A stretch of 64,000 nucleotides of DNA from Mycolicibacterium sp. P9-64 (GTDB lineage Bacteria > Actinomycetota > Actinomycetes > Mycobacteriales > Mycobacteriaceae): positions 248,001 to 312,000 of the forward strand of contig NZ_NPKO01000001.1 of assembly GCF_008329605.1 (NCBI RefSeq). Direction: 5' to 3'. Made by a program: the position numbers and the translations under genes. The notes under the pieces are model-generated. The model was not told where the DNA came from. It ran no database searches and worked only from the letters and a program-made list of their open reading frames with translations. Shown here one piece after another: positions 10,594 to 19,656 of the stretch. The first letter of the stretch is position 1. Each line of letters opens with the position of its first letter.

Positions 10594-10668
10594 ATGCTCT
10601 CGGCGCTCGACGACGACCAGCGGGCAGCGCTGCACACGCTGCTTCAGGCAGTCACCGACAACCCCTAG
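10594..10668 (+). pseudogene. Possible MarR-family C-terminal remnant
   Basis: The + strand reads MLSALDDDQRAALHTLLQAV then TDNP and stops at 10666-10668. This resembles the last helix of MarR regulators (L..LxxDERAALxxLLxxV). In the adjacent frame just upstream, RVVDLIAVDR could be the preceding helix, which would require a frameshift near 10590. There is no room for the rest of a MarR gene before LysR. I regard it as a relic; the resemblance is by eye only. Confidence 0.35.
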
Positions 10669-10678
10669 GCAGGCCTGC

Positions 10679-11161
10679 TCAGCAGAACAGCCCGTTGCCA
10701 TTCGGGATGAGCCCGGGGGCCGGGTTTTGGAAGCACGGGGCTGGTGCTGCTGGTGCGGCAGGTGCCGGCGCGTTCGCAGCCTTGCGCGACTCCGCAGCCG
10801 CGTTGTCGCTGGCCGCCTGGCTCCGCACAGCCGGTGTCACGCAGACGGTGTCGCCTGAGAATGCCTCGCGCCAAACGAAACCCGACTTACAAGTGGCGGG
10901 TCCATAGGCTCCGCCGTTGGGTTCGACATTCTGCCCGGCCGCCTGGTTCTGCTGGGCCGTGCTTGAGCGGATGGCAGGGGTTACGCAGACGACGTCACCT
11001 GGTCCCGCCTCGCGCCAGACGAATCCCTGATTGCAGGTGTCGGGACCGTACGGAAGCGGGTCGGCGACCGCGACCGCCTGCGAGCCGACACCGCCGAGAG
11101 CGGCGAGCAGCAGGACCGAAAGCGGGGCAAGCGTGGAGTGCTTTGCCAGATTGTGCGTCAT
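10679..11161 (-). CDS. Secreted protein with two GFVWREA/CVTPAxRS repeats
   Basis: A 160-residue protein. A signal peptide (hydrophobic stretch PLSVLLLAALGGVG, cleavage near AVAVA) is followed by two copies of a ~30-residue unit: YGPDTCNQGFVWREAGPGDVVCVTP-AIRS and YGPATCKSGFVWREAFSGDTVCVTP-AVRS. Each unit has two cysteines and could form a disulfide-stabilised knob. The C-terminal third is Ala/Pro-rich and ends CFQNPAPGLIPNGNGLFC with two more cysteines. Similar cysteine-paired units occur in other mycobacterial exported proteins of unknown function. No enzyme motif is visible. Confidence 0.82.
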   Translation of the reverse strand: MTHNLAKHSTLAPLSVLLLAALGGVGSQAVAVADPLPYGPDTCNQGFVWREAGPGDVVCVTPAIRSSTAQQNQAAGQNVEPNGGAYGPATCKSGFVWREAFSGDTVCVTPAVRSQAASDNAAAESRKAANAPAPAAPAAPAPCFQNPAPGLIPNGNGLFC

Positions 11162-11252
11162 GGTGGTTCCTCCCTCGGGGCCGGCGACATGCCGGGCCGT
11201 CCTATCGGAGTGACGCTATTGCCGGAAGGTCGGGCAGGAATCGGGTGTTTCC

Positions 11253-11540
11253 CTATGCCGGACCGAGGCGAGACGCGATGGTGAGTCGCTGAGCCGGTGT
11301 GCCTGCTCGCTTGCACGCCTCGGCGACCACCTGTTCCGAAGACGCCGCGAAGACACCGAATACGACCTCATCCGTAGGTACTGCGAGCGTCATGAGCAAC
11401 TGCACCGAAGACCCGTCCGCGTTCATCGAAGCGACACATTCATCGAGTCGGGCGGCGGTGAGTTCGAGCCGTTCGTCGGTGAGGAGAGGGTCATACCACT
11501 CGACGAGATAGCACGCCTGGCGCGGCACGAACATCCCCAT
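11253..11540 (-). CDS. Small conserved protein, DUF4242-like
   Basis: About 95 residues (104 if GTG 11567 is used). The pattern (ACYLVEWYDPLLTDERLELTAARLDECVASM, then a beta-rich core, then EACKRAGTPAQRLTIASRL) resembles DUF4242 proteins, which form ferredoxin-like dimers. ATG 11540 (MGMFVPRQ) is chosen over the upstream GTG because homologues commonly begin here; no clear ribosome site decides. It lies 20-50 bp downstream of the large LuxR-type regulator on the same strand, so it may be co-transcribed or a target. Function unknown. Confidence 0.6.
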   Translation of the reverse strand: MGMFVPRQACYLVEWYDPLLTDERLELTAARLDECVASMNADGSSVQLLMTLAVPTDEVVFGVFAASSEQVVAEACKRAGTPAQRLTIASRLGPA

Positions 11541-11587
11541 CGAGTCGACGCTAAGGCACCACGGCACCGTTGGAATCGGGTGTTTCC

Positions 11588-14332
11588 CTATCGCTGGTGA
11601 CGGCTCATGCTTCGGCCCAATTCGGCACGGGAGTGGATGCCGAGCTTGCGGTAGACGCGAGCCAGGTTGGCCTCAACGGTCTTCGGGCTGATGAAGAGGG
11701 CGGCGGCGACGTCGCGGTTGGTCATTCCGCTGGCGGCGAGCTCGGCGACCTGCAGCTCCGTTGGAGTGAGCGCGGTCGAGGTGGGCCCGACGTTGACGCG
11801 ATCGAGTTCGGCGCGGACGCGGTCGGCCCAGAGCGGTGTGCCCAGGCGTTCGAAGACGGAGAGGGCCTCTCGCAGGGTGGTCGCGGCGACCTCCTTGTGG
11901 CGTTGGCGGCGCTGAAGTCGACCCAACAGGAGTTGGGTACGTGCACGTTCGAACGGCATGGGTAGCCGGTCGTGCTCGACCAACCCCCGCTGCGCAGCCT
12001 CGTATGCACCATCGACGTCGCCGCTGGCGGCGAGAAGCATGGATCGGCTGCGCGCCCCGACGGCCAGCATCCACGGCCGGTCCAGCCTGCGGCCGTTGCG
12101 TTCGAGCCGCTCGATCAGCGGCGTGGCGTCGGCGAGCAACCCCAGTTGGATCATGGCCTCGACGGCGTCGGGGACGAATGATGCGCCGATGATCTCCGTC
12201 GAATCTGGCCGGGCTTCAAGAACTCTCAACAGAGGGCGCAGTGTGTCGAGCGCTGCTTCGTAGTTGCCGAGCGACGTTTCGAGAAAGCCCAACGTGGTGA
12301 CGGGCCACTCCGCCAGCCGCTGCGAGTTGGACCTCTGGCCTGCCGCGACTGCTTCGTTGACGTCGCGACGCACCTCGTCTTCGTGCCCGGCGTAGGCGCA
12401 CACGGTGGCCCGGACGGTCAGGGCGACGAATAGTGGGAGGTCGCCGCCCAGCTGTAGCGCTCTTTCCATGGCGCTCTCCGCGATCTGGGCCGCTGCGGCG
12501 AAATCTCCCCGCCAGATCTCGATGAGCACGGTGTGGAAGTCGACGAACACCAGGTCGCCCTCCTGGCCGTGGTCCATGCAGCGGCGCCGGATGGACAGCA
12601 TCGTGTCGTGGGCTTGCTCGAGCGATCCGGTCCACGCCAGAAGGAGGGCGCCCTGCACGGTCGGGCTGAAAGCGGTTGAGACATTTGCTTGGCGGTCCTC
12701 CGAGGCGAGCGCCCTTTGCAGGCTTGGCTCGTCGAGGCCATCGCCGCGCATGAAATGCAGCATGACGCGCATGCTCAGCGCCTGACCCAAGAGATGCGGA
12801 TGACCGAGGCGCTCGGCCTCGGCCACTGCCTCTTCGACACGCTGCTCGGCGGCCTCGGTCTTGCCTGCGTTGACGAGGGCGAACGACAACGTGATCAGCA
12901 TCTGCACGGTGAGCGCGAGGTTGGTCGCAGCCTCCTCAAGCGACCTCTCCAACACACCGGCGGCGTCCTGGAAGCTGTCGCTGAGCAAGCGGATGACGGC
13001 CAACAGGCTCGCTGCCTCCGCGCGCAGAACGCTGGGTGGCAACCGCTGTATGGTCTCGTCCAACAGTGCCCCGGCGCGTGCGGGATCGCCGGCGTCGAAG
13101 TGATGGCCCGCCAGCCTGATCCGCCGTTCCGGCGAGTCGCCACCGAGCCCGACGCCCAGCTCGAGCAGCTCGGCCGCGGCGTCCGGCGCACCTCGAGCGC
13201 GCGCCAATTCGGCTGCACCGTCGAGGGACTGCAACGTCAGTGGGTCGGCGGTGGTGGCGGCCAGGGCCAGGTGCCTGGCTCGCAGCTCGGGTTCATCGAC
13301 GAGCTCGGCCAGACTCCGGTGCATCGCCCGTCGTCGTGGTGCAGCCGCGTCGCCGTAGACCCCATGGGCCAGTAATGGATGCGTGAAACGCAGGCGGTTG
13401 CCGGAGATCCTGACGATTCCCTCGCGCTCGGCATCCTCGAGCAGCGCAACCAGCTGGTCGGGATTCGTGTCGGTTGCGCGCGCAACGAGGTCGACGGTCG
13501 GGGTCGCGAGGCAGGCTACGGCAAGCAGGGCGTCGCCGGTATCCGTGTTCAGGGTGTCGATCCTGGCCCGCACCAATTCCGAAAGTGTGCTCGGCAAGGG
13601 CGTTTCGGTGCTCGCCGTGTCGTGGTCCATTACCCGGCCCAACTCGAGGGCGTAGAAAGGATTGCCACCCGACACCTGGTGGATCCGGATCAGTTCCGGC
13701 CGCGTGAACGATCGTCCGAATTTCTCGGTCAGAACCTCACGAAGGACGCCAACATTCAACGGATGCAAAGTGATTCGTTGAACAACGTGATTCCCGGGCA
13801 GATGGAGCCATGAGGCGGAGTTTCCGGTGTCGGCAGCGGTGCGAAACGTGCCGAGCACGCCCACCGGTCCCGAGAGTCGCCTGGTGGCGAACGCGATGAC
13901 GTTCTGGCTGGAGTGGTCCAGCCACTGCAGGTCGTCGATCGCGAGCAGAACCGGAGACTCGGTGGCGAGGCTCCCGATGACCGCCGCGAAAGCGGCGGAC
14001 ACCGCGCGGTGATCCGTGGCAACGCCGTCAGCGTCCATCCGCAACAGCGCCCGGTCCAACGCAATCCGCTGTGGATATGGCAGATCCGCGAAGGCGGCCG
14101 CCTCGACCCCACCCAACAGGTCGGCCAACGAGCCATAGGCCAGGACGGACTCAGCCTGGGCCGCTCGCGCCGACAGCACGCGCATCCCGCGTTCCCGTGC
14201 CCGATCGACCGCGGCCAACCACAGGGTGGTCTTGCCGATGCCGGGTTCACCGGCCACGACCAAGGCCGCTGGCCCAACTGCTGCCGAAGTCAACAAGGCG
14301 GCCACCGCGTCTGCCCCGAGTTGTCGGCCCAT
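11588..14332 (-). CDS. Large ATP-binding LuxR-family (LAL) transcriptional regulator
   Basis: A 914-residue protein with an N-terminal AAA-like ATPase: Walker A GEPGIGKTTLW at about residues 29-36 and Walker B LLAIDDLQWLD at about residue 130. A long helical TPR-like middle (residues ~330-830) follows, then a C-terminal LuxR helix-turn-helix (LTPTELQVAELAASGMTNRDVAAALFIS, SPKTVEANLARVYRKLGI). LAL/MalT-type regulators are usually ATP- and ligand-dependent activators. Likely targets are close by: the small DUF4242-like gene downstream, or genes across the divergent side. ATG 14332 is the only start before the Walker motif. Confidence 0.9.
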   Translation of the reverse strand: MGRQLGADAVAALLTSAAVGPAALVVAGEPGIGKTTLWLAAVDRARERGMRVLSARAAQAESVLAYGSLADLLGGVEAAAFADLPYPQRIALDRALLRMDADGVATDHRAVSAAFAAVIGSLATESPVLLAIDDLQWLDHSSQNVIAFATRRLSGPVGVLGTFRTAADTGNSASWLHLPGNHVVQRITLHPLNVGVLREVLTEKFGRSFTRPELIRIHQVSGGNPFYALELGRVMDHDTASTETPLPSTLSELVRARIDTLNTDTGDALLAVACLATPTVDLVARATDTNPDQLVALLEDAEREGIVRISGNRLRFTHPLLAHGVYGDAAAPRRRAMHRSLAELVDEPELRARHLALAATTADPLTLQSLDGAAELARARGAPDAAAELLELGVGLGGDSPERRIRLAGHHFDAGDPARAGALLDETIQRLPPSVLRAEAASLLAVIRLLSDSFQDAAGVLERSLEEAATNLALTVQMLITLSFALVNAGKTEAAEQRVEEAVAEAERLGHPHLLGQALSMRVMLHFMRGDGLDEPSLQRALASEDRQANVSTAFSPTVQGALLLAWTGSLEQAHDTMLSIRRRCMDHGQEGDLVFVDFHTVLIEIWRGDFAAAAQIAESAMERALQLGGDLPLFVALTVRATVCAYAGHEDEVRRDVNEAVAAGQRSNSQRLAEWPVTTLGFLETSLGNYEAALDTLRPLLRVLEARPDSTEIIGASFVPDAVEAMIQLGLLADATPLIERLERNGRRLDRPWMLAVGARSRSMLLAASGDVDGAYEAAQRGLVEHDRLPMPFERARTQLLLGRLQRRQRHKEVAATTLREALSVFERLGTPLWADRVRAELDRVNVGPTSTALTPTELQVAELAASGMTNRDVAAALFISPKTVEANLARVYRKLGIHSRAELGRSMSRHQR

Positions 14333-14407
14333 CGCTGGACCATCTCAGACCGTTAGTCTGATTTCAACGGATTGACTGTGAACTGTTCTCGCGGTCGGCG
14401 TCAGCGG

Positions 14408-16600
14408 CTACGGATCGCGCGGGAGGCCGAGCAGTCGCTCGGCGATGATGTTCAGCTGCACTTCCGTGGTGCCGCCGTAGATCGTGGTGGCGCGGCCCGC
14501 GAGCAGGTACTCCGCCCACTTGCCGGACGGCTGCTCGCGGTCGCCGATGGCGGCGTCGGTGCCGAACGACGACACCCCGAACTCGGCGTAGCCCTGGCCG
14601 GTCTTCATGGAAAGCAGCTTGGAGATCGCCGCCGCGGGCATCGGGTCGCCGCCTGCCAGCGTCAGCAGCGTCGAGCGCATGTTCAGCACCTTGGCTGCGT
14701 AACCCTCGGCGATCAAGCGGCCTGCGTGGTTCTGCTCGATCTGGTCGAACTGGCCGTCCTTCACGAACTCCACGAACTGGTCGAGGGTGGCCAGGAACGC
14801 AGGCTCGCTGCTGCCGATCGACACGCGCTCGTTGGTCAGGGTGTTGCGGCTGACCTCCCAGCCCCGGTCCACTTCGCCGAGCACCATCTCGTCCGGGACG
14901 AAGACATCGTCGATGAACACCGTGTTGAACATCGCGTTGCCGGTCAGCTCGCGCAGCGGCTTGACCTCCACGCCCTCGCTCTCCATGTCAAGCAGGAAGT
15001 AGGTGATGCCTTGGTGTTTCGGTGCGGTCGGGTTGGTGCGTGCGAGCAGCGCGCCCCACTTGGAGAACTGCGCGCCGGTAGTCCAGATCTTCTGCCCGGT
15101 GATCCGCCAGCCGCCGTCGACCTTGGTGGCCTTGGTGGTCAGGCTGGCCAGGTCGGAGCCGGCGCCCGGCTCGGAGAACAGCTGGCACCAGATCATTTCG
15201 CCACGGAAGGTCGGCGGCAGGAAACGCTGCTGCTGCACGTCGGTGCCGTAGGCGACGATCGAGGGGATGATCCAGGCGGCAATGCCCATTGGCGGGCGCT
15301 TCACGGCGCCGGTCGCGAATTCCTGCGCGATGATGATCTGCTCGATCGGCGTCGCCGCGCGCCCCCACGGCTTGGGCAGGTGGGGCTGCACCCAGCCGCC
15401 CTCGGCGATCGCGACGTTGCGCTTCTCGCGCGGAATCGCCTTCAGCCCAGCCACTTCCGCGCGGATCTCGTTGCGGAGCTTCTCCGTGTCGGGGTCGAGG
15501 TCGATGTCGATCGAGCGGAGCCCGGTCGTGGTCGCGACGTCCACCACCTGTTGCGGGTAGTCGGCCGCGCGCCCGAAGCAGGCGGCAAGCACGATCGCGC
15601 GCCGGTAGTAGACGTTGGTGTCGTGCTCCCAGGTGAAGCCGATGCCACCGTGCACCTGGATGCAGTCCTGCGTGGCGTGCTGCGCGGCGACCGGAGCCAG
15701 GGTGCCGGCGACGGCGGCGGCGAACTCGAAAGAGGAGTCCTCGCCTTCTTCGTCGATGGCCCGCGCGGCGTCCCACACGGCGGCCGTGGCGCGCTCGGTC
15801 TCGGCGATCATGCCTGCGCACTTGTGCTTGATGGCCTGGAACTGACCGATCGGCCTGCCGAACTGCTCCCGGATCTTGGCGTACTCGGATGCCGTGTCGG
15901 TGGCCCAGCGGGCGACGCCGATGCACTCCGCGGAAAGCAGCGTCGATATCAGGGCACGTCCGCGCGTGCGGCTCAGGTTGGCCAGCACGCGGTCGTCGCC
16001 GACCTCGACGGCATTGGCGCGTACGTGCGCAAGGGGGCGCAGCGGGTCGACGCTGGCGACGGGCTCGATCTCCACCTGATCGGCGTCGAGGACGACCCAC
16101 CCAGAGCCGCTGGTCCCCAAATCAAGGCCAGCGACGGGGAGCACCAGGATCGAGGCCTGGGCAGCGGCGGGGACCGCGCGGACCTCGCCGCGAATGACGA
16201 GACCGTCACCCTGGCGGGTTGCGGTCAGCCCGGAGTCGATGGCGTACGCCGCGATGGCGTCACCGGACGCCAAGGCCTCCAGTCGCTTGTCCTCCGGGTT
16301 GCTCGCCGAGATCAGCGCGCTGGCGATTGCCGAGGGGACGAACGGGCCCGGCACCGCGCCGTAACCGAACTCGGCGAGCACGATGGCCAGCTCGAGGATG
16401 CCGAAGCCTTGTCCGCCAACCGATTCCGAGAGGTGCAGGCCTTGCAGACCTTGCTCGGCGGCTGCCTTCCAGTAGGTCGGTGGGTTCGGGATGGGGGTTT
16501 CCAGCGCCTCGTGCAGGACTTCCGATGGCGCTACCCGCGCCACGAGGGACCGGACCGAATCGGCGAGGTCGTTGTGCTCAGAAGTGATCGCGATGGGCAT
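14408..16600 (-). CDS. fadE6: Double-domain acyl-CoA dehydrogenase FadE6
   Basis: A 730-residue protein with two fused acyl-CoA dehydrogenase modules. The first (residues ~1-330) has GLQGLHLSESVGGQGFG and QVHGGIGFTWEHD. The second (~345-730) has IIAQEFATGAV, FRGEMIWCQLFSEPGAGSDLASL (flavin/substrate loop), ITGQKIWTTGAQFS and a C-terminal YGGTTEVQLNIIAERLLGLP. Length and position fit FadE6 (Rv0271c, about 731 residues). It catalyses FAD-dependent alpha,beta-desaturation of an acyl-CoA, with electrons passed to ETF. The start has AAAGGAG seven bases upstream. FadD2, at 3 kb, is probably a functional neighbour although separated here. Confidence 0.92.
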   Translation of the reverse strand: MPIAITSEHNDLADSVRSLVARVAPSEVLHEALETPIPNPPTYWKAAAEQGLQGLHLSESVGGQGFGILELAIVLAEFGYGAVPGPFVPSAIASALISASNPEDKRLEALASGDAIAAYAIDSGLTATRQGDGLVIRGEVRAVPAAAQASILVLPVAGLDLGTSGSGWVVLDADQVEIEPVASVDPLRPLAHVRANAVEVGDDRVLANLSRTRGRALISTLLSAECIGVARWATDTASEYAKIREQFGRPIGQFQAIKHKCAGMIAETERATAAVWDAARAIDEEGEDSSFEFAAAVAGTLAPVAAQHATQDCIQVHGGIGFTWEHDTNVYYRRAIVLAACFGRAADYPQQVVDVATTTGLRSIDIDLDPDTEKLRNEIRAEVAGLKAIPREKRNVAIAEGGWVQPHLPKPWGRAATPIEQIIIAQEFATGAVKRPPMGIAAWIIPSIVAYGTDVQQQRFLPPTFRGEMIWCQLFSEPGAGSDLASLTTKATKVDGGWRITGQKIWTTGAQFSKWGALLARTNPTAPKHQGITYFLLDMESEGVEVKPLRELTGNAMFNTVFIDDVFVPDEMVLGEVDRGWEVSRNTLTNERVSIGSSEPAFLATLDQFVEFVKDGQFDQIEQNHAGRLIAEGYAAKVLNMRSTLLTLAGGDPMPAAAISKLLSMKTGQGYAEFGVSSFGTDAAIGDREQPSGKWAEYLLAGRATTIYGGTTEVQLNIIAERLLGLPRDP

Positions 16601-16675
16601 GCCTACTCCTTTGGGGCCAGCCTTGAATCAACCGGTGGGTTGGTACCGATGGTACCGGGTGTTTGGATTCGGACC

Positions 16676-17629
16676 TTACCGGACGTGGTTTACCAGGTTT
16701 ACCAGGTCGCGGCCATCGCGCAACCGCTCGCAGTTGTCCACCGCCTCGCCCAGATAGCGCCGCATGGTGTCGGCGGTGTACCAGGTGACGTGCGGGGTGA
16801 CCACGACGTTGTCGAGCGCCAGCAGCGGATTGTCCGCGGCGACGGGCTCGGTGGAGAACACGTCGAGGCCGGCAGCCATCAGCCGGCCCGCAGTCAGAGC
16901 GTCGACCAGCGCGGCCTCGTCGATGATCGGCCCGCGCGAGGTGTTGACGAGCACGGCGTCACGTTTCATCAGCGCGAGCCGGGCGGCGTCGAGCAATCCC
17001 GCCGTCCGGTCGGTGAGCGGCAGGTGCAGCGAGACGATGTCGCTGGCGGCGAGCAGTTCGGGCAGGGGGCGCCACCCAGCGTGGCCGTCGTCGCGGGTGC
17101 TGGTGTGCAGCACGTCGGCGCCCATCGCCACGACGATCTTCTCGACGCGTTTGGCGACGTTGCCGTAGCCGAGGAGGCCGACGGTGCAGCTCCCGATGTC
17201 GCGGACCGTCTCGCCGAGCGTCGGATCGGAGGGCCAGCCCGCACCTGCCCGGGTGGCCGCATCGAGGGCGGGCAGCCTGCGCAGCGCGGCGAGCATCAGC
17301 AGCACCGCGCCCTCTGCCACCGACGGGGCGTTGGCGCCTGGCATGTTGGCGACGGCGATGCCGCGTTGCGTGGCGGTGTCGACGTCGATGGTGTTCACCC
17401 CGGCGCCGAGTTTGTGCACGAGCCGGCATCGGGTTGCCCGCTCGAGGTCGGAACCCGACAGCGGCCGCAGCACGTGCCAGATCACGTCGGCTTCGGGCAG
17501 CTCGCGGTAGAAGGTGTCGTCGTCGTTCTCGGCGACGTAGCGCACGTCGAGCCAATCGGCGTGTGGCGCGACCGATGCCCGCGCCTTGTCGCCGGGCACG
17601 TAGTGGGCCAAGACTCTGACTGACGTCAC
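16676..17629 (-). CDS. D-isomer-specific 2-hydroxyacid dehydrogenase
   Basis: A 317-residue NAD-dependent oxidoreductase of the 2-hydroxyacid/phosphoglycerate dehydrogenase family. The nucleotide loop is VGLLGYGNVAKRV. The catalytic residues are recognisable: Arg in VNTSRGPIIDE, Glu in DVFSTEP and His in VVTPHVTWYT. The start is GTG 17629 (MTSVRVLAHYVPG), behind AAAGGTG; the upstream frame would add 24 residues without family similarity. It would interconvert a 2-oxoacid and a D-2-hydroxyacid; substrate unknown. Four bases separate it from the TetR remnant. Confidence 0.88.
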   Translation of the reverse strand: MTSVRVLAHYVPGDKARASVAPHADWLDVRYVAENDDDTFYRELPEADVIWHVLRPLSGSDLERATRCRLVHKLGAGVNTIDVDTATQRGIAVANMPGANAPSVAEGAVLLMLAALRRLPALDAATRAGAGWPSDPTLGETVRDIGSCTVGLLGYGNVAKRVEKIVVAMGADVLHTSTRDDGHAGWRPLPELLAASDIVSLHLPLTDRTAGLLDAARLALMKRDAVLVNTSRGPIIDEAALVDALTAGRLMAAGLDVFSTEPVAADNPLLALDNVVVTPHVTWYTADTMRRYLGEAVDNCERLRDGRDLVNLVNHVR

Positions 17630-17633
17630 GCCA

Positions 17634-17859
17634 TCACCTTTCGATTGCACGCTCCAGGCTGTCAAGGAGCAGGTCGAGGCCGACCTCGAACTCGTCCCCA
17701 AAGTGACAATCGCCTTGCAGGACTCGCTCAGTGGTCAGCTCCGTGAGGTACGGATACTCCCCGGTCGGGGCCTGCTCGAGTATGTCGCTGGCGACCTGAG
17801 CGGCATCCTCCGGGGAGCTGTCCAGTACAGCGACATCGCCTCGCCCAGCTTGCGCATGC
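17634..17859 (-). pseudogene. C-terminal remnant of a TetR-family regulator
   Basis: The minus strand encodes about 75 residues ending in YPYLTELTTERVLQGD, CHFGDEFEVGLDLLLDSLER and AIER-stop. This is the end of the C-terminal domain of TetR/AcrR regulators (YPHL...FGDEFEFGLDxxLDGLE). There is no helix-turn-helix: the frame upstream runs straight into the 3' end of the hydrolase gene. In another frame the adjacent bases give ALSMRKLGEAMSLYW, possibly the preceding helix after a frameshift. It looks like a TetR gene that lost its DNA-binding part. Confidence 0.6.
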
Positions 17860-19002
17860 TCAGCGCCACCGCTTGGCAATCCACTTCGTGATCAGATCGG
17901 CCTGCTCGCTGCGTGCCCCTGGGGTGGTGAAGTAGTGGTCGGAGTCGATCGCGTGCAACGACTTGTCCGTGCCCGCCAGCGCATCGTGAATGCGTTGCGC
18001 GTCTGAGGGATACACGCCGGTGTCCTGTTCGGCGTTGATCACCAGTGCCGGGCAGGCGATGCGGGCCAGATGCGGTTCGGCGCGGGTCTGCGAACGCCCA
18101 AGGCTCCACATGCCCAGCCAGCCGCGCAGGGTGCATGCCGCGGCGATGCCGTGCGCGGATCGGTTGGCCTTGATGGGCACGCCCGCGTAGCAGGTGTTGG
18201 CCGGGCGCTTGGTGGGCTCGATGGTCGGATCGATCATGCGCAGGTCGGCCCAGGTGCGCAGCACCGTGAACGGCCGGTCCGAGAAGCCGGCCTTCCGAAC
18301 CCTGTTCAGCTCCGTCTCGGCCCACTCGGTGATCGCGTGGTTGCGGGCAATCTGCGCGGCCCGGTAGCGGTCGATGAAGTCCGGCGAGTACGGCGGGCCG
18401 TTGCGCTCGTCGAACGGGTCGAGCGTGGGATCGCTGGCGACGGGATCGCCCTCGTCGACGACGGAGCCGTCCATCCACGTCGTGAGCACGTCGGGGCGGC
18501 CGGGGTGGGCGGCGCTCGCGACGTAGCCGTCGGCGGGCAGGAGGTCGGTGAGACCCGCCGCGGGCCGCATGCCGTCCAGCGGTGTCACGTGTGGGTCGAC
18601 GGCTTGGGCCTGGTAGGCCGCCATGAGAGAGCCTCCACCTGAATTGCCCAGCAGAACAACGGTTTCCACACCCTGCACGTCGCGCAGCCAGCGGACGCCG
18701 ACCCCGATGTCCACCAGCGCATGGTCGAGCAGGAAGGCGCTCTCGAAGCCGCGGAACCGGGTATTCCAGCCGAGGAAGCCGACGCCACGGGTGGCCATGT
18801 AGTCCGCGAGATAGTGCTCGGAGAAGTCGATCTGGTAGTGCGTGGCGATCATCGCCACCTTCGGCTTGCGGCCGACACCCCGGTAGTAGATGCCCTGGCA
18901 GGGGTGTCCGCCGGAGCCTGCCCGGCGGGCAGTGGGGGAGTCGACGCCGACGAACTCCCTAGTCACGCCGGGTGTCCCAGACGCCAGAGGAATCTTCGTC
19001 AT
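17860..19002 (-). CDS. Alpha/beta hydrolase (Rv0272c-like)
   Basis: A 380-residue alpha/beta hydrolase. Nucleophile motif VVLLGNSGGGSLMAAY (G-x-S-x-G) and a late DSDHYFTTPG that supplies the catalytic His; MIATHYQIDFSEHYLADYMATRG is the strand/oxyanion region. Start ATG 19002 overlaps the TetR stop as ATGA, so the two are translationally coupled. The same hydrolase-TetR-glyoxalase order is found in M. tuberculosis Rv0272c-Rv0274. Probable esterase or thioesterase; substrate unknown. The TetR product likely autoregulates this operon. Confidence 0.85.
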   Translation of the reverse strand: MTKIPLASGTPGVTREFVGVDSPTARRAGSGGHPCQGIYYRGVGRKPKVAMIATHYQIDFSEHYLADYMATRGVGFLGWNTRFRGFESAFLLDHALVDIGVGVRWLRDVQGVETVVLLGNSGGGSLMAAYQAQAVDPHVTPLDGMRPAAGLTDLLPADGYVASAAHPGRPDVLTTWMDGSVVDEGDPVASDPTLDPFDERNGPPYSPDFIDRYRAAQIARNHAITEWAETELNRVRKAGFSDRPFTVLRTWADLRMIDPTIEPTKRPANTCYAGVPIKANRSAHGIAAACTLRGWLGMWSLGRSQTRAEPHLARIACPALVINAEQDTGVYPSDAQRIHDALAGTDKSLHAIDSDHYFTTPGARSEQADLITKWIAKRWR

Positions 19003-19628
19003 GTCGTCGAGGTCTCCTCGAAGTAGATGGTCCGGTAGAACACGTTGGCCAATGTCTTGACGCATGCCTCGTCGTCGGCACTGCCTCCGCCGTCCCCACT
19101 CAGCTGCACGTAACAGAACTGGTTCAGCATGGAGACCAATGCCACCGCGGTCAGGTGGGGGTCATCGTCGAGGCAGAACCCTTGTTGTTGAGCCTGTTTC
19201 ACCATCGTCGTGATCAGTGATATCGGTAACTCGCAAATGTCGGCCCAGTACTGGGCGAAGTCGTCGTTGACCATGGCCAGCTGCGAGACGCTGATGATCT
19301 CGGCAAGGCGGTGCCGGTAGGTGGCCCAGTGCGCGGCGGCCGCCCGGTAGGCGCGCTCCCGGTTGGTCAGCTCGGGCTCGGTGGCCGCGCGGGCTCGTTC
19401 ACGCGCCTCGTCGCGGAAGCGCAGCGCCCACTCGCGGACCATCGCCTCCTTGGAGTCGTAGTAGTTGTAGAACGAGGCCGTCGACCGGCCCGCCTCCGCG
19501 GCGATGTCGGAGATCGTCGTGGCCAGGATTCCCTTGCGCGCGATGACGGCCCGCGCCGCACCGTCGATCGCCGCCTGCGTCTGTCTGCCCCTGAGGGTCG
19601 GCAATTGTTCGCGCGGGGCGACGGTCAC
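18999..19628 (-). CDS. TetR-family regulator (Rv0273c-like)
   Basis: A 209-residue TetR protein. The helix-turn-helix is at residues ~30-60 (ATTISDIAAEAGRSTASFYNYYDSKEAMV), followed by an alpha-helical ligand domain. GTG 19628 start. It overlaps the downstream hydrolase by 4 bp and is divergent from the glyoxalase gene. A perfect 8+6+8 palindrome sits in the 103-bp spacer, so it probably represses itself, the hydrolase and the glyoxalase together. Confidence 0.9.
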   Translation of the reverse strand: MTVAPREQLPTLRGRQTQAAIDGAARAVIARKGILATTISDIAAEAGRSTASFYNYYDSKEAMVREWALRFRDEARERARAATEPELTNRERAYRAAAAHWATYRHRLAEIISVSQLAMVNDDFAQYWADICELPISLITTMVKQAQQQGFCLDDDPHLTAVALVSMLNQFCYVQLSGDGGGSADDEACVKTLANVFYRTIYFEETSTT

Positions 19629-19656
19629 GCGGGGCCTCCTAAGTCATTGATCGAAC

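Noticed and set aside
14372..17623. A 1083-codon open frame on the + strand opposite fadE6 and the hydroxyacid dehydrogenase
   Set aside because: Low-complexity Arg/Gly/Val-rich product, antisense to two genes with clear motifs; a GC-rich shadow frame.
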